37,845 nt of DNA from Candidatus Peribacteria bacterium (GTDB taxonomy: Bacteria > Patescibacteriota > Gracilibacteria > Peribacterales > Peribacteraceae). The stretch's first letter is position 1. The number at the start of each line of letters is the position of its first letter. A model generated the notes under the pieces. It was not told where the DNA came from, ran no database searches, and saw nothing but the letters and a program-made list of their open reading frames with translations. Location: the NCBI GenBank assembly GCA_009691305.1, contig SICS01000009.1, forward strand, positions 1 to 37,845. Direction: 5' to 3'. This document shows, piece by piece, positions 1 to 7,055 of this stretch. The position numbers and the translations under genes are program-made.

Positions 1-105
1 TTTATGCCCGCGCATAGGAGCAATCTCCTTCGATCGCGCCCAGAAAGGGCGCTCCCTGCAGTAGTCCTTTTATTGATTCGCAGCCAGAAAGGCTGCTCCC
101 AACCC
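1..105 (-). repeat. Cluster of short hairpin repeats downstream of hisS
   Basis: Two hairpins share the layout stem-AGAAA-stem on the plus strand: 36-52 (GCGCCC/GGGCGC) and 80-96 (GCAGCC/GGCTGC). Both are followed by TCCC. Read on the minus strand each is GGGA, a 6-bp stem, loop TTTCT, then the complementary stem. The stems differ but remain perfectly paired. Two smaller inverted repeats lie at the left edge (TATGC/GCATA near 4-17 and GGAG/CTCC near 17-28). The cluster lies just after the hisS stop, so it could also end hisS transcription, although no clear T-run follows. Confidence 0.75.
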
Positions 106-108
106 TCA

Positions 109-1446
109 TTAATCCTCCCCCACGTGATCCCTCATCACATACGTGTCGAGGTTCTCTTTACCAAGTAGTTTGATGACTTCGGGGATCACATCGTCGAAGG
201 CCATCTGTTTCTGTTTACCAGCCTTCATATCGCGCAGGATGATCGTGCCTTCCTTCACTTCCATCTTCCCAAGCAGCAGCGTGTAGGGAGCCTGGAATTT
301 GTCAGCTAACCGCATCTGGCTCTTCAAACTCGCTTCGCCCAGTGCTCCCAGCGTGTGCACGCCCAGGTCGCGGAGCTTCGAGACGAGCATTAAACACTGC
401 TTCTTTGCCTCCGGCCCCAACTGTGCCACGAACACGTCGAGTTGGTCCTTGTTGGGCGCCTGGACGCCGGCTTCCTTCATGTGCCAGATCATTCGTTCCA
501 CCCCTCCTGCGAAGCCCACACCTGGCGTCGGTTTGCCGCCCAGGAGCTCCATCAGCCCGTCGTAGCGGCCTCCGCCGCCTACCGCGTTCTGCGCACCGGT
601 CGAGCTGTCCCAAAATTCAAACACCGTCTGGCAATAGTAATCGAGACCGCGAACGAGGCCGGGGTTTGCAATCGATTTCACGCCGAGTGCATCGAGGTAC
701 TCGAGCAGTGTTTCGTGGTATTGCTTGCTCTCGTCGCTCAAAAACTGCTCGAGCTTGGGCGCATTCTTCACGAGGATCCGCGTGTCCTCCTCTTTGCTAT
801 CGAGCAGTCGCAGGGGATTCGTCTGGAGACGTCGCAGATCATCGGGTGGGAGCTGCCGCTCTTTACCGATGAAAAAATCCTTGAGCGCTTCGATGTAGGC
901 CTGCCTGTTCTCCGCAGACCCGATGTTGTTCATCTGCAGCGTTAGGCGCCCCAAGATGCGCAGGTCGCTTAGGATCTTGGTGATCACGTGGATGAGCTGT
1001 GCGTCGATGCTGGGGTCGCGCAGGCCGATCACTTCCAGGTCGATCTGATGGAACTGTCGATATCTGCCTTTCTGCGGCCGGTCGTAGCGGAAGCACTGGC
1101 CGATGCTGTAGAGCTCCACTGGCTGCGGCAGGACCTGCATGCCGTGCTCGATGTAGGCGCGGCAGATGCCGGCGGTGAACTCCGGCCGGAGCGCGAACTC
1201 GCGTGCCTCGCCTTCTCCATCGCGCTTGCCGATCACGGTGAAGAGTTCCTTCTCCACGATGTCGGTGTGCTCGCCGATGCCACGCTGGAACACGCCCTTG
1301 TTTTCGAACATCGGCGGATCGATGCGCTTGTACCCTGCCTGGCGGCAGCGGTGACGTACCACCTTCTTAATGTACGTGTGGTACTGGTGGTCCTCGGGGA
1401 GGACGTCGTGGGTGCCTTTCGGACTTCGGAACAATGGTTCTGACAT
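109..1446 (-). CDS. hisS: Histidyl-tRNA synthetase (HisRS)
   Basis: Class II aminoacyl-tRNA synthetase that charges tRNA-His with histidine in the cytoplasm. The 445-residue protein has the usual bacterial length. Visible signatures are the N-terminal GTHDVLP, motif 2 with the FRYDRPQKGRYRQFHQ stretch, the histidine-A loop GLDYYCQTVFEF, motif 3 GGGGRYDGL with GVGFAGGVER, and a C-terminal anticodon-binding domain from about residue 335. The ATG at 1446 begins MSEPLFRSPKGTHD, which is the expected N-terminus. The gene diverges from tRNA-His, its own substrate, about 230 bp away. A short upstream ORF (1465-1545) repeats its first nine residues. No good -10 box lies directly before 1446, so transcription probably begins upstream of that ORF. 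The identification is secure. Confidence 0.97.
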   Translation of the reverse strand: MSEPLFRSPKGTHDVLPEDHQYHTYIKKVVRHRCRQAGYKRIDPPMFENKGVFQRGIGEHTDIVEKELFTVIGKRDGEGEAREFALRPEFTAGICRAYIEHGMQVLPQPVELYSIGQCFRYDRPQKGRYRQFHQIDLEVIGLRDPSIDAQLIHVITKILSDLRILGRLTLQMNNIGSAENRQAYIEALKDFFIGKERQLPPDDLRRLQTNPLRLLDSKEEDTRILVKNAPKLEQFLSDESKQYHETLLEYLDALGVKSIANPGLVRGLDYYCQTVFEFWDSSTGAQNAVGGGGRYDGLMELLGGKPTPGVGFAGGVERMIWHMKEAGVQAPNKDQLDVFVAQLGPEAKKQCLMLVSKLRDLGVHTLGALGEASLKSQMRLADKFQAPYTLLLGKMEVKEGTIILRDMKAGKQKQMAFDDVIPEVIKLLGKENLDTYVMRDHVGED

Positions 1447-1464
1447 ACAGCGTGTGGATGAGGA

Positions 1465-1545
1465 TTACTTTCTCCGAGACCCCTCGTAGCTCTGGCCGAA
1501 GCCAGAGCGAAGTGGGGTGGGGGAGCGGAATAGTGGTTCGGACAT
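1465..1545 (-). CDS. 26-codon upstream ORF repeating the HisRS N-terminus
   Basis: ATG at 1543-1545 and TAA at 1465-1467. It encodes MSEPLFRSP followed by an unrelated tail made by a palindromic repeat. The first nine residues equal those of HisRS, but five of the nine codons differ (TCC/TCA, CTA/TTG, CGC/CGA, TCC/AGT, CCC/CCG), and every difference is synonymous. The stop lies 18 nt before the hisS start. A TGTTACGCA stretch 9 nt before this ATG could serve as an extended -10. It may be the 5' end of an older or recombined hisS cut by the repeat, or a translated leader. Whether it is translated is unknown. Confidence 0.45.
   Translation of the reverse strand: MSEPLFRSPTPLRSGFGQSYEGSRRK
1479..1518. 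repeat. Palindromic repeat in the hisS leader
   Basis: Nested inverted repeat: an 8-bp stem GCTCTGGC/GCCAGAGC (1489-1496, 1501-1508) around a CGAA loop, enclosed by ACCCC/GGGGT. Its layout (CGTAGC, stem, GAAG, GGGG) matches the repeat inside mltG at 14737-14768, so both belong to one dispersed family. It forms the tail of the 26-codon upstream ORF. Confidence 0.7.
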
Positions 1546-1597
1546 GGGAAAACGTGCGTAACACTCGAGTAACACAACTAAGGGCAGAGCTTACCAG

Positions 1598-1616
1598 TTC
1601 CCAAGACGCTTGGGAA
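1598..1616. repeat. Hairpin upstream of tRNA-His
   Basis: Perfect 8-bp inverted repeat TTCCCAAG/CTTGGGAA around an ACG spacer. It stands alone between the hisS leader and tRNA-His. It resembles the other short hairpins of this window in size, but no T-run follows on either strand. Confidence 0.6.
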
Positions 1617-1675
1617 GGGACTTGGTCGATCATCTAGCCAAACTCTGCGCCCCCCCTTACACTCGCTTCGCCCGT

Positions 1676-1752
1676 GGCGAGCGTAGCTCAGTGGTTAGAG
1701 CATCTGGTTGTGGTCCAGAGGGTCGCGGGTTCAAGTCCCGTCGCTCGCCCCA
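1676..1752 (+). tRNA. tRNA-His (anticodon GTG), CCA encoded
   Basis: The cloverleaf can be folded by eye. The G-1 needed for histidine identity is at 1676 and faces C73 at 1749. The acceptor is GCGAGCG (1677-1683) paired with CGCTCGC (1742-1748). The D arm starts GCTCAGTGG. The anticodon arm is TCTGG-TTGTGGT-CCAGA with anticodon GTG. The T arm is GCGGG-TTCAAGT-CCCGT. The 3' CCA is encoded at 1750-1752. It lies next to hisS in the opposite direction. Positions 1741-1754 recur exactly at 3344-3357. Confidence 0.96.
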
Positions 1753-1774
1753 TCTTCCAAAAATCACAGAAATA

Positions 1775-1783
1775 TGCTATAGT
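1775..1783 (+). promoter_or_regulatory. Extended -10 promoter, leaderless start
   Basis: TGCTATAGT ends 6 nt before the ATG at 1790, so transcription should begin at or next to the start codon. It lies only 23 nt after the end of tRNA-His. Confidence 0.65.
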
Positions 1784-1789
1784 GTCTTA

Positions 1790-3283
1790 ATGTCAGAAGA
1801 CATATCTCTCGACGAATTCGGCATTATCCCAATTCGGAATCCAGTGATTCCATCTGGCTCGGACGTGGATTGGAAGCGCATCGATCGGGAGTGGGTTTCT
1901 ATCGCTATGCGCACGCGCCGCTCTCTACAGGAGGGAAACCTGGCTGTACGCGATATCCTGCTCCAGACGATTGATTCACCCGTGGCAGAAGACCTGCCAA
2001 AAACGTTAATCGATGCACTGGAACAACAGGATCCCACGATGGCGAATAGCGTGCGGACAAGAAAAATGTTGCGGGATATTCTTCACATTGCCGTCGTCCC
2101 TCCAGAGCAGCAGTTGCCCGACCTGGAAAATGCTCTTCGTTTAGAAGCACCTCAAGAACATTTCGATTATCTTCAGGAGGCGTTTCCCCAAAGTTTTCGC
2201 GAGCGCATGAGTGCAGACATCGCGGCAAACAAATTTGAAAAGGGGATTTCAAAAGAGGAATTCGTGCTTATCCGTCATCGAATACAGTACGCACGAGATG
2301 TAAAACTCCTGTCGCTTGCTGCCATGCTTCTCAGCGATCAGCCTGTCTTTAATGCAGAAGGCGTCATGACCTCTCACGGCATCCAAATCCAAGTCGATCC
2401 TGGGAAAAAAGATGCCCATAGCAGCCTTCTGGATCCAAATAGCTGGCTGAAGGCAGTCCGCTACAAAGCCAGAATCGCAAGGATCGAGACAAAGGATGGA
2501 AATCAGTACATATTGAAAGAAAAACGAACGCCATCTCACTACGAGCATACCCACAAATTTAGTGGGGAGAATGTTTCCTCCCCTGAGGAGTATGCCATCG
2601 GCAAAACAATGGAAAAACTTGGTCCTCAGACCTTTGGGAACGTGACTCTGGATTGGGAAAAACCTATTGGATGTGTGGTCTTCCCGGACGGATACCAGTT
2701 CAATATTTTTGAATTTGAAAAGAATATCACTGATGACAAGAGCGTGGCCATGGGGCGTTTGAAACAGGTAATACTCTCATCTCTCGAAGAAAGCGCTTCC
2801 CACAGCCTCGCTGAAGAATTTCACGCCATCCAAGAAAGGACGTATTCACTGTTGGCTACAAAGAGGTTCGGTGCGGGTTTCGTTCAGCGCTTGTTGGGTC
2901 GCACGCCGAGACCTTCTATCTCTCCCGAACTCTTCGCACGAATAAAGGCTGGCTATATGATGGATCGTTCCAAGTCATTACGAGATGACTTGATCGACGC
3001 AGCGCCTTTTCGTGATGATGATTCGATGATGGGCGCAAATGCCTACCGGATCGGATCAGATGCCCACCTTACGGCAATCGGGTTGGATTATGAATATTAT
3101 CGCCAGCGGAGTCCGAAGCCAGGGAGGAGCAGGAAGTTCCGTGAAAAGTACAAACCGGAAGATCAGCCGTACGGAGCTGGAGATAGCGGAAACCTAGAAC
3201 GAGCGATGTATGCAGCGATGTACGAGCATGAACAGGAAAATCGTCCAAGTACTCCAAGTGAATCCGACCCCGTGAGCGCCTAA
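1790..3283 (+). CDS. Orphan protein, possibly with a kinase-like fold
   Basis: A 497-residue protein without signal peptide or membrane segment; no family can be named with certainty. The ATG at 1790 is preferred because an extended -10 ends 6 nt before it; a longer reading from 1610 would run through the tRNA. The middle and C-terminal parts recall the aminoglycoside-phosphotransferase/fructosamine-kinase fold: a beta-strand with lysine in YILKEKR (K243), an acidic helix SPEEYAIGKTMEKLG (E266/E267), an FEFE hinge-like stretch, and near the end N417 followed 16 residues later by LDYE (D433), placed like the metal-binding Asn and Asp. A canonical HxD catalytic loop is not clear. The residues are seen; the fold is a guess. 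The gene looks poorer in G+C than hisS and sits between tRNA-His and a tRNA-His-like fragment, which suggests an insertion at the tRNA. Confidence 0.8.
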   Translation: MSEDISLDEFGIIPIRNPVIPSGSDVDWKRIDREWVSIAMRTRRSLQEGNLAVRDILLQTIDSPVAEDLPKTLIDALEQQDPTMANSVRTRKMLRDILHIAVVPPEQQLPDLENALRLEAPQEHFDYLQEAFPQSFRERMSADIAANKFEKGISKEEFVLIRHRIQYARDVKLLSLAAMLLSDQPVFNAEGVMTSHGIQIQVDPGKKDAHSSLLDPNSWLKAVRYKARIARIETKDGNQYILKEKRTPSHYEHTHKFSGENVSSPEEYAIGKTMEKLGPQTFGNVTLDWEKPIGCVVFPDGYQFNIFEFEKNITDDKSVAMGRLKQVILSSLEESASHSLAEEFHAIQERTYSLLATKRFGAGFVQRLLGRTPRPSISPELFARIKAGYMMDRSKSLRDDLIDAAPFRDDDSMMGANAYRIGSDAHLTAIGLDYEYYRQRSPKPGRSRKFREKYKPEDQPYGAGDSGNLERAMYAAMYEHEQENRPSTPSESDPVSA

Positions 3284-3326
3284 CCGAAATATGGCAATGG
3301 CCTTGCCAGCTTCGGCTATGCTAGAT

Positions 3327-3357
3327 GGTGAGCGCAATGCCCTTCGCTCGCCCCATC
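3327..3357 (+). other. tRNA-His-like acceptor minihelix with CCA
   Basis: GGTGAGCG (3327-3334) and CGCTCGCC (3345-3352) form an 8-bp stem around a 10-nt loop, followed by CCA at 3353-3355. The two strands match the tRNA-His acceptor stem, including G-1 and C73, with one change (C2 to T, giving a G-T pair). Positions 3344-3357 repeat tRNA positions 1741-1754 exactly. This is either a tRNA copy that lost its whole middle or a true small RNA. A TGCTAGAT stretch lies just upstream and resembles a -10. Confidence 0.6.
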
Positions 3358-3410
3358 CGTTTCCATCCACCCACTACCCATTTTTGTGCAGGACTTAGAC
3401 AAGACGAGGT

Positions 3411-4208
3411 CTACTCTTGTTTGTCCTTGTGGCCGCGCACAGCAGCATAAGCATTCACCCGGTTCCATAACTCGGTTTGGAGGAACGTGGGAACATCTTC
3501 AGGTTGGGCAATGCCCCTTGCTTTTCCACCCAAACGCTCCCACAACTCGCGTTCTACTTTCTTTGTAAACGCCAGTTCAACAGTCCAATAATCCGTATTT
3601 CGCTCTCGGAGCAGCCCTTGTAATTCCTGGTACTTGGAGTGGCCGTGTTCATTTATTTCATTCTCAGGATGCGGATTGCGGGCTGATACTTCTGCTATCC
3701 GCTCTTCAAGCGGCAAGATGTCACTGACAGTTTTTCCATCTATCGTGCGATTGCCGCAGATATCATCCAGATACCACTGCAATTTCTCAAGAAAAGGAGG
3801 CTCTTCGCCCTTCAGTATCGCGCTCATGGATGCTAGGCCCGTGGCGTCAATCAGTCTCTGGTCCACGGCAAGCACGTCGAGAAACTGTTGCGCGTGCAAT
3901 GTGGCAGCAGCCGGATCGTCGATTTTTTTCTTCTCCAATCGCTTCTCCCAATCATGCACCGCAGCCGCCGTGCAGAATCTCATTTTTTCTTCTGGAGTCA
4001 GCTGCAGAAGATCGGATAAGACTTCTGCTACAGCAAGTTGCACTACACAGTGCTCCGCAACGTTCCGCCATTTGTCTTTCTTTGTAAGCCGCCCGCCGCG
4101 AAAAAGAAGGCGCATCTCTTTCAAGTACCTCATCGCCAAATCCTGTATATATAACGCTCGGTTTTTTCTTTCGGGGGTATCTGCTCCAGGAACTTGATCA
4201 ATTATCAT
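3411..4208 (-). CDS. HD-domain-like protein of unknown function
   Basis: A 265-residue soluble protein. The spacing of histidines and aspartates suggests an HD-type metal-dependent phosphohydrolase: H53 in NVAEHC, H85-D86 in AAAVHDWEKR, and D148/D149 in WYLDDICG, in the order H...HD...D. The substrate cannot be inferred. The rest is helical and charged, and the C-terminus has no recognised domain. The ATG at 4208 is supported by an extended -10 (TGATATAAT on the minus strand) that ends 6 nt before it and overlaps the stop of the upstream gene. It lies in the same direction as the pilin operon but has its own promoter. The HD assignment is moderately likely. Confidence 0.75.
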   Translation of the reverse strand: MIIDQVPGADTPERKNRALYIQDLAMRYLKEMRLLFRGGRLTKKDKWRNVAEHCVVQLAVAEVLSDLLQLTPEEKMRFCTAAAVHDWEKRLEKKKIDDPAAATLHAQQFLDVLAVDQRLIDATGLASMSAILKGEEPPFLEKLQWYLDDICGNRTIDGKTVSDILPLEERIAEVSARNPHPENEINEHGHSKYQELQGLLRERNTDYWTVELAFTKKVERELWERLGGKARGIAQPEDVPTFLQTELWNRVNAYAAVRGHKDKQE

Positions 4209-4214
4209 AATGTT

Positions 4215-4223
4215 ATTATATCA
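4215..4223 (-). promoter_or_regulatory. Extended -10 promoter, leaderless start
   Basis: TGATATAAT on the minus strand, ending 6 nt before the ATG at 4208. It overlaps the last codons of the PKD-protein gene. Confidence 0.7.
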
Positions 4224-6515
4224 TATTTTTCCTTTTTTTGATGTATCCGGATTCTCAATCCCCTCCGCCTTAATGACGAACGCGACGTTGTCATCAGGAA
4301 TGGCCTCAGGTGCGATTGCCTTCGCAGGGTTCGCTGGCGGAATATCTTGGACGATGGGCTTTTGATTCGGGACTGGGCTTGGGACCGGGCTCGGAGGAGT
4401 CACTGTAGGAATCGGTGCAGGAGCAGGAGGAGGCGGCGGCGGAGCAATCGGCACCGGTGCAGAGGGTGCAGGGGCGGCGGTGATTGTCGGAGTCACGGGA
4501 TTCGGCTGAGTCTGTGCTTCCATTTCCGCAGGTCGAAGACCTGCATCTGAATTTCTTTTCTTCAAATTTTCCCGGTACCGCTGGCGCTTGCGGCGCTTGC
4601 GTTCCCGTTCGCGCTCGGCACGCTCGGCGTCGAGAGGGCTAGGGCTAGGTTGCGTGGATGCTGTGACGGGAGCATCGACTGTTGACGCAGCTGGTAGCGT
4701 CACGGGCGGTGCAGGAGGCGGAGGTGTCTCAACGATCGGCGTGGGAACGGGAGGAGGGGGCGGTGTTGGGAGAGGAGTGTCGATGACTGGCGGTGGCGGT
4801 GTAGGTTCAGGAGTCGGTGCAGGCATAGGCTCAGCGGAAGCCACGTTTGTCGCTTCTGTCCCCTTTGCTGAGTCGTCCTTCAGCCACGGCGGCAGCATGT
4901 CATCCTCGGAGTTCGACGCAGGCTGCTCAGCCACCATTTCCGGCAGTGGAGGAGGCGGAGTTGTCGGTTCGGGGAGTGGCGATGTCGGTTCAGGCGCGAG
5001 AGGCATTGGTTCTGGCATCGGCGGCAGCGGCGCAGGTTCCGGTGGCATCGGTGCAGGCTCAGGTGTGCTTGGAGCATCAGGAGGCTGCTGCTCCTTAGTG
5101 ACTTTCAGCCCCTGCTGAAGCCACGCGGGAGCAGGTGCTTCGGGGGCGAGTGGCGGAGGCGCGGCGGGGCGGGGGACAGGCGGCTTTTCGTCCGCGGTCA
5201 CGGTGGCGATCGCCTGCTCCATCGTCTCGTCTTTCGGTGTGACGTCGATCGGTGCAGTGGGCGGCTCCGGACGTTTCAGTTTCATCGTCGCCGGTGCGGT
5301 GTCGACTGCGCTGCCATCGGTCTTGTCTTTCTTGATCAATTTTCCCTCCGCCTGCTCGAGTGCCTTCTGCAGCGAGCCCTCACGGTGGAGGAACCGCAGG
5401 ACACTGGTGACGATGAGGGCGCCCAGGCCGATCGTCACGACCAGCAGCAGGAGGATTTTGAGAATGGTCCAGATGCCGGAGGATCCCGAGTTGCCCGGCT
5501 GCGTCGGCTCGGATTTTACGGACGACGATGAAGACGATTGGTTCGTGGCCACAGCCGGGATGCCGCGGATGGTGAGTTCCGTGGCGCCTTCGGCGATCAC
5601 ACGCCCGGTTGTCATCTCCCGCACGGACACGTGAATCGTATACGGGCCATTCGAGCGATACGTGTGCACAGGTGCATCGAGCATGCTCTGCGTTGAATCC
5701 CCAAAGTCCCACCGGTACACGATCGCTGCGGGATCCAGGACGCCTCCTGCGCCAAACGAGAAGCGGACGACGCCCTCGCGTTCATCGGTCTGGCCGATGG
5801 TCCCTTCCGGCACGGGCAGCGACCCGCCGACCACGTCGATATCTTGTGCGAGCGGCGTGCCGTCGCTGGCGGTCGTCGTCAGGTGCATCGACGCCGCGTC
5901 TTCTGTGACCGCGTACCAGACGTGCAGCGGATTGTGTTCGGTTGAAAACAGCGTGTCGGCGACGTCGTTGTCGTTGCCGGCATCCCCGTCACGATCGGTA
6001 TCGTTGCCAGTGTCGAGGTCAATTGCGATGGGCCCGTTCAGGACGGGCGAGGGTGTCAGCGTCAGCAGCGGCTTGTCGGACGATACCTGCACGCCGCGTT
6101 CCCCCAGTGGGACTCCTGTCGTGACGATCTCGAGACCAAAATCATCTGTAGAACGAGTTTCCTCTGCGCCGGTGCGCGCCAAAACCTCGATATTCACTTC
6201 CAGTCTGCGTGAGGTGTCGGTGCCGGCCATTTGTCCGATGAGCGTGTAGTGACCGTCCTGCGTGAGCCGCGTCCGGTAGATGTTCTCGCGACCCGCCTCC
6301 ACGAACGCACCATTCTGCGTGAGCACCCAATCGAACTCTGCGGCGGGTTCGCCGCGCACGCCTATAAATTCCAGCACGTCGCCCGCCAGGATGTGCATCG
6401 TGACATGCCCGACCGGCGGTTCGGCCGATTCCTGCGCGCGCGCATGGGGAAGGCCGAGGCAACTGACGAGGAGCCAGAGCGTCAGGAGCCGACGGATGGG
6501 CTGCACGAAGGTCAT
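4221..6515 (-). CDS. Secreted PKD-domain membrane protein with proline-rich tail
   Basis: 764 residues. A signal peptide covers about 1-28 (ending AHARAQ-like, here HARAQ). A beta-rich PKD-like region follows at about 35-112. An aspartate-rich stretch at 166-188 has DxDxDG-type spacing like calcium-binding thrombospondin repeats. A clearer PKD domain is at about 250-318 (YRWDFGDS). One membrane helix at about 348-375 leads into a 390-residue tail. The tail is rich in Pro, has two P-x-W-L motifs (PAWLQQG, PPWLKDD) and a basic run of Arg and Lys. The topology suggests an external adhesion or assembly part anchored in the membrane with a long inner tail. It lies 8 bp after the VirB2-like pilin gene, so the two are very likely one operon. 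Function in pilus assembly or surface attachment is inferred from that. Confidence 0.85.
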   Translation of the reverse strand: MTFVQPIRRLLTLWLLVSCLGLPHARAQESAEPPVGHVTMHILAGDVLEFIGVRGEPAAEFDWVLTQNGAFVEAGRENIYRTRLTQDGHYTLIGQMAGTDTSRRLEVNIEVLARTGAEETRSTDDFGLEIVTTGVPLGERGVQVSSDKPLLTLTPSPVLNGPIAIDLDTGNDTDRDGDAGNDNDVADTLFSTEHNPLHVWYAVTEDAASMHLTTTASDGTPLAQDIDVVGGSLPVPEGTIGQTDEREGVVRFSFGAGGVLDPAAIVYRWDFGDSTQSMLDAPVHTYRSNGPYTIHVSVREMTTGRVIAEGATELTIRGIPAVATNQSSSSSSVKSEPTQPGNSGSSGIWTILKILLLLVVTIGLGALIVTSVLRFLHREGSLQKALEQAEGKLIKKDKTDGSAVDTAPATMKLKRPEPPTAPIDVTPKDETMEQAIATVTADEKPPVPRPAAPPPLAPEAPAPAWLQQGLKVTKEQQPPDAPSTPEPAPMPPEPAPLPPMPEPMPLAPEPTSPLPEPTTPPPPLPEMVAEQPASNSEDDMLPPWLKDDSAKGTEATNVASAEPMPAPTPEPTPPPPVIDTPLPTPPPPPVPTPIVETPPPPAPPVTLPAASTVDAPVTASTQPSPSPLDAERAERERERKRRKRQRYRENLKKRNSDAGLRPAEMEAQTQPNPVTPTITAAPAPSAPVPIAPPPPPPAPAPIPTVTPPSPVPSPVPNQKPIVQDIPPANPAKAIAPEAIPDDNVAFVIKAEGIENPDTSKKGKI
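4528..4544. repeat. Palindrome inside the PKD-protein gene
   Basis: Perfect 7-bp arms GCAGGTC/GACCTGC around GAA, read in frame as part of a DAGLRPA stretch (about residues 657-662) in the proline-rich tail. On the minus strand a 16-bp core starting GGTCTTCGACC also occurs at 24232-24247, between genes. Confidence 0.65.
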
Positions 6516-6523
6516 GAAAGGAT

Positions 6524-6883
6524 TTACTGGATTCCGTTGAGGAACAGGCCGACCACGGAGCGTGCGACGAAGACGATGATCAGTCCGATGACGACATAGA
6601 GGATGATTTTCTTCGCCTTCTCTTTCGAGTCCTCCGCGCCTTGCCCGACCACCATGTAGAAGCCTGCCGCGACCACCATGACCACGGCGGCGAGTGCAAG
6701 GAAGCCCAGTGCCTTGTAGAAGAACTCTAGGATCACGAAGCGGAGCGTCCCGTGGAGCGGCCCGTCGATCAGCGTTGCCACATCAACACCGCCCTCCAGA
6801 CCCGGGCCGTCGAACACTTGTGCCATCGCGCGTGGGAGCAGTCCCCGGAGGGTTAAAAACAGCCAAAGCAGTGGCAATTTCAT
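6524..6883 (-). CDS. TrbC/VirB2-like pilin subunit
   Basis: A 119-residue protein with a signal peptide (about 1-21, ending AMAQ) and two hydrophobic helices at roughly 58-79 and 92-113, separated by a short charged loop (GQGAEDSKEKAKK). Size, signal peptide and the helix-loop-helix arrangement match TrbC/VirB2 pilins of type IV secretion systems, which are extracted from the membrane to build a pilus. The family is short and hydrophobic, so the match rests on architecture more than sequence. It is the first gene of the operon with the PKD protein. A TGCTATAAT promoter lies about 29 bp upstream. Confidence 0.8.
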   Translation of the reverse strand: MKLPLLWLFLTLRGLLPRAMAQVFDGPGLEGGVDVATLIDGPLHGTLRFVILEFFYKALGFLALAAVVMVVAAGFYMVVGQGAEDSKEKAKKIILYVVIGLIIVFVARSVVGLFLNGIQ

Positions 6884-6912
6884 GTGTTGGTGGGGGAGTG
6901 GATTTCCCTTCT

Positions 6913-6921
6913 ATTATAGCA
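6913..6921 (-). promoter_or_regulatory. Extended -10 promoter of the pilin operon
   Basis: TGCTATAAT on the minus strand, 29 nt before the ATG at 6883. Unlike many genes here it gives a short leader of roughly 22 nt. No purine-rich ribosome-binding site is evident in that leader. Confidence 0.7.
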
Positions 6922-6958
6922 GAAAAGCCTATTTTCTGGAATGGGTTCTAGAGGGCAT

Positions 6959-7022
6959 AGCAGCAGCCCTTCGTGGCTGCGGCAATTGCGGATCCTCACG
7001 CGCCCACGAAGAGGCGCTGCTT
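6959..7022. repeat. Inverted pair of hairpin repeats
   Basis: The plus-strand unit at 6963-6980 is GCAGCC-CTTCGT-GGCTGC. A second unit at 7000-7017 lies in the opposite direction (GCGCC/GGCGC with a related TCTTCG loop on the minus strand). The 28 bp at 6959-6986 recur exactly at 27649-27676. The pair lies between the divergent pilin operon and the M24 peptidase gene. Confidence 0.8.
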
Positions 7023-7055
7023 TAGCTTCTGTGATTTTTCGGTTACTCTTTTATC

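Noticed and set aside
1610-1789. An upstream extension of the orphan gene to 1610
   Set aside because: The extension reads through tRNA-His, and an extended -10 ends 6 nt before the ATG at 1790.
4588-5118. Long Gly/Ser-rich plus-strand ORFs opposite the proline-rich tail
   Set aside because: They are the mirror image of Pro-rich codons on the minus strand. Low complexity and no start signal.
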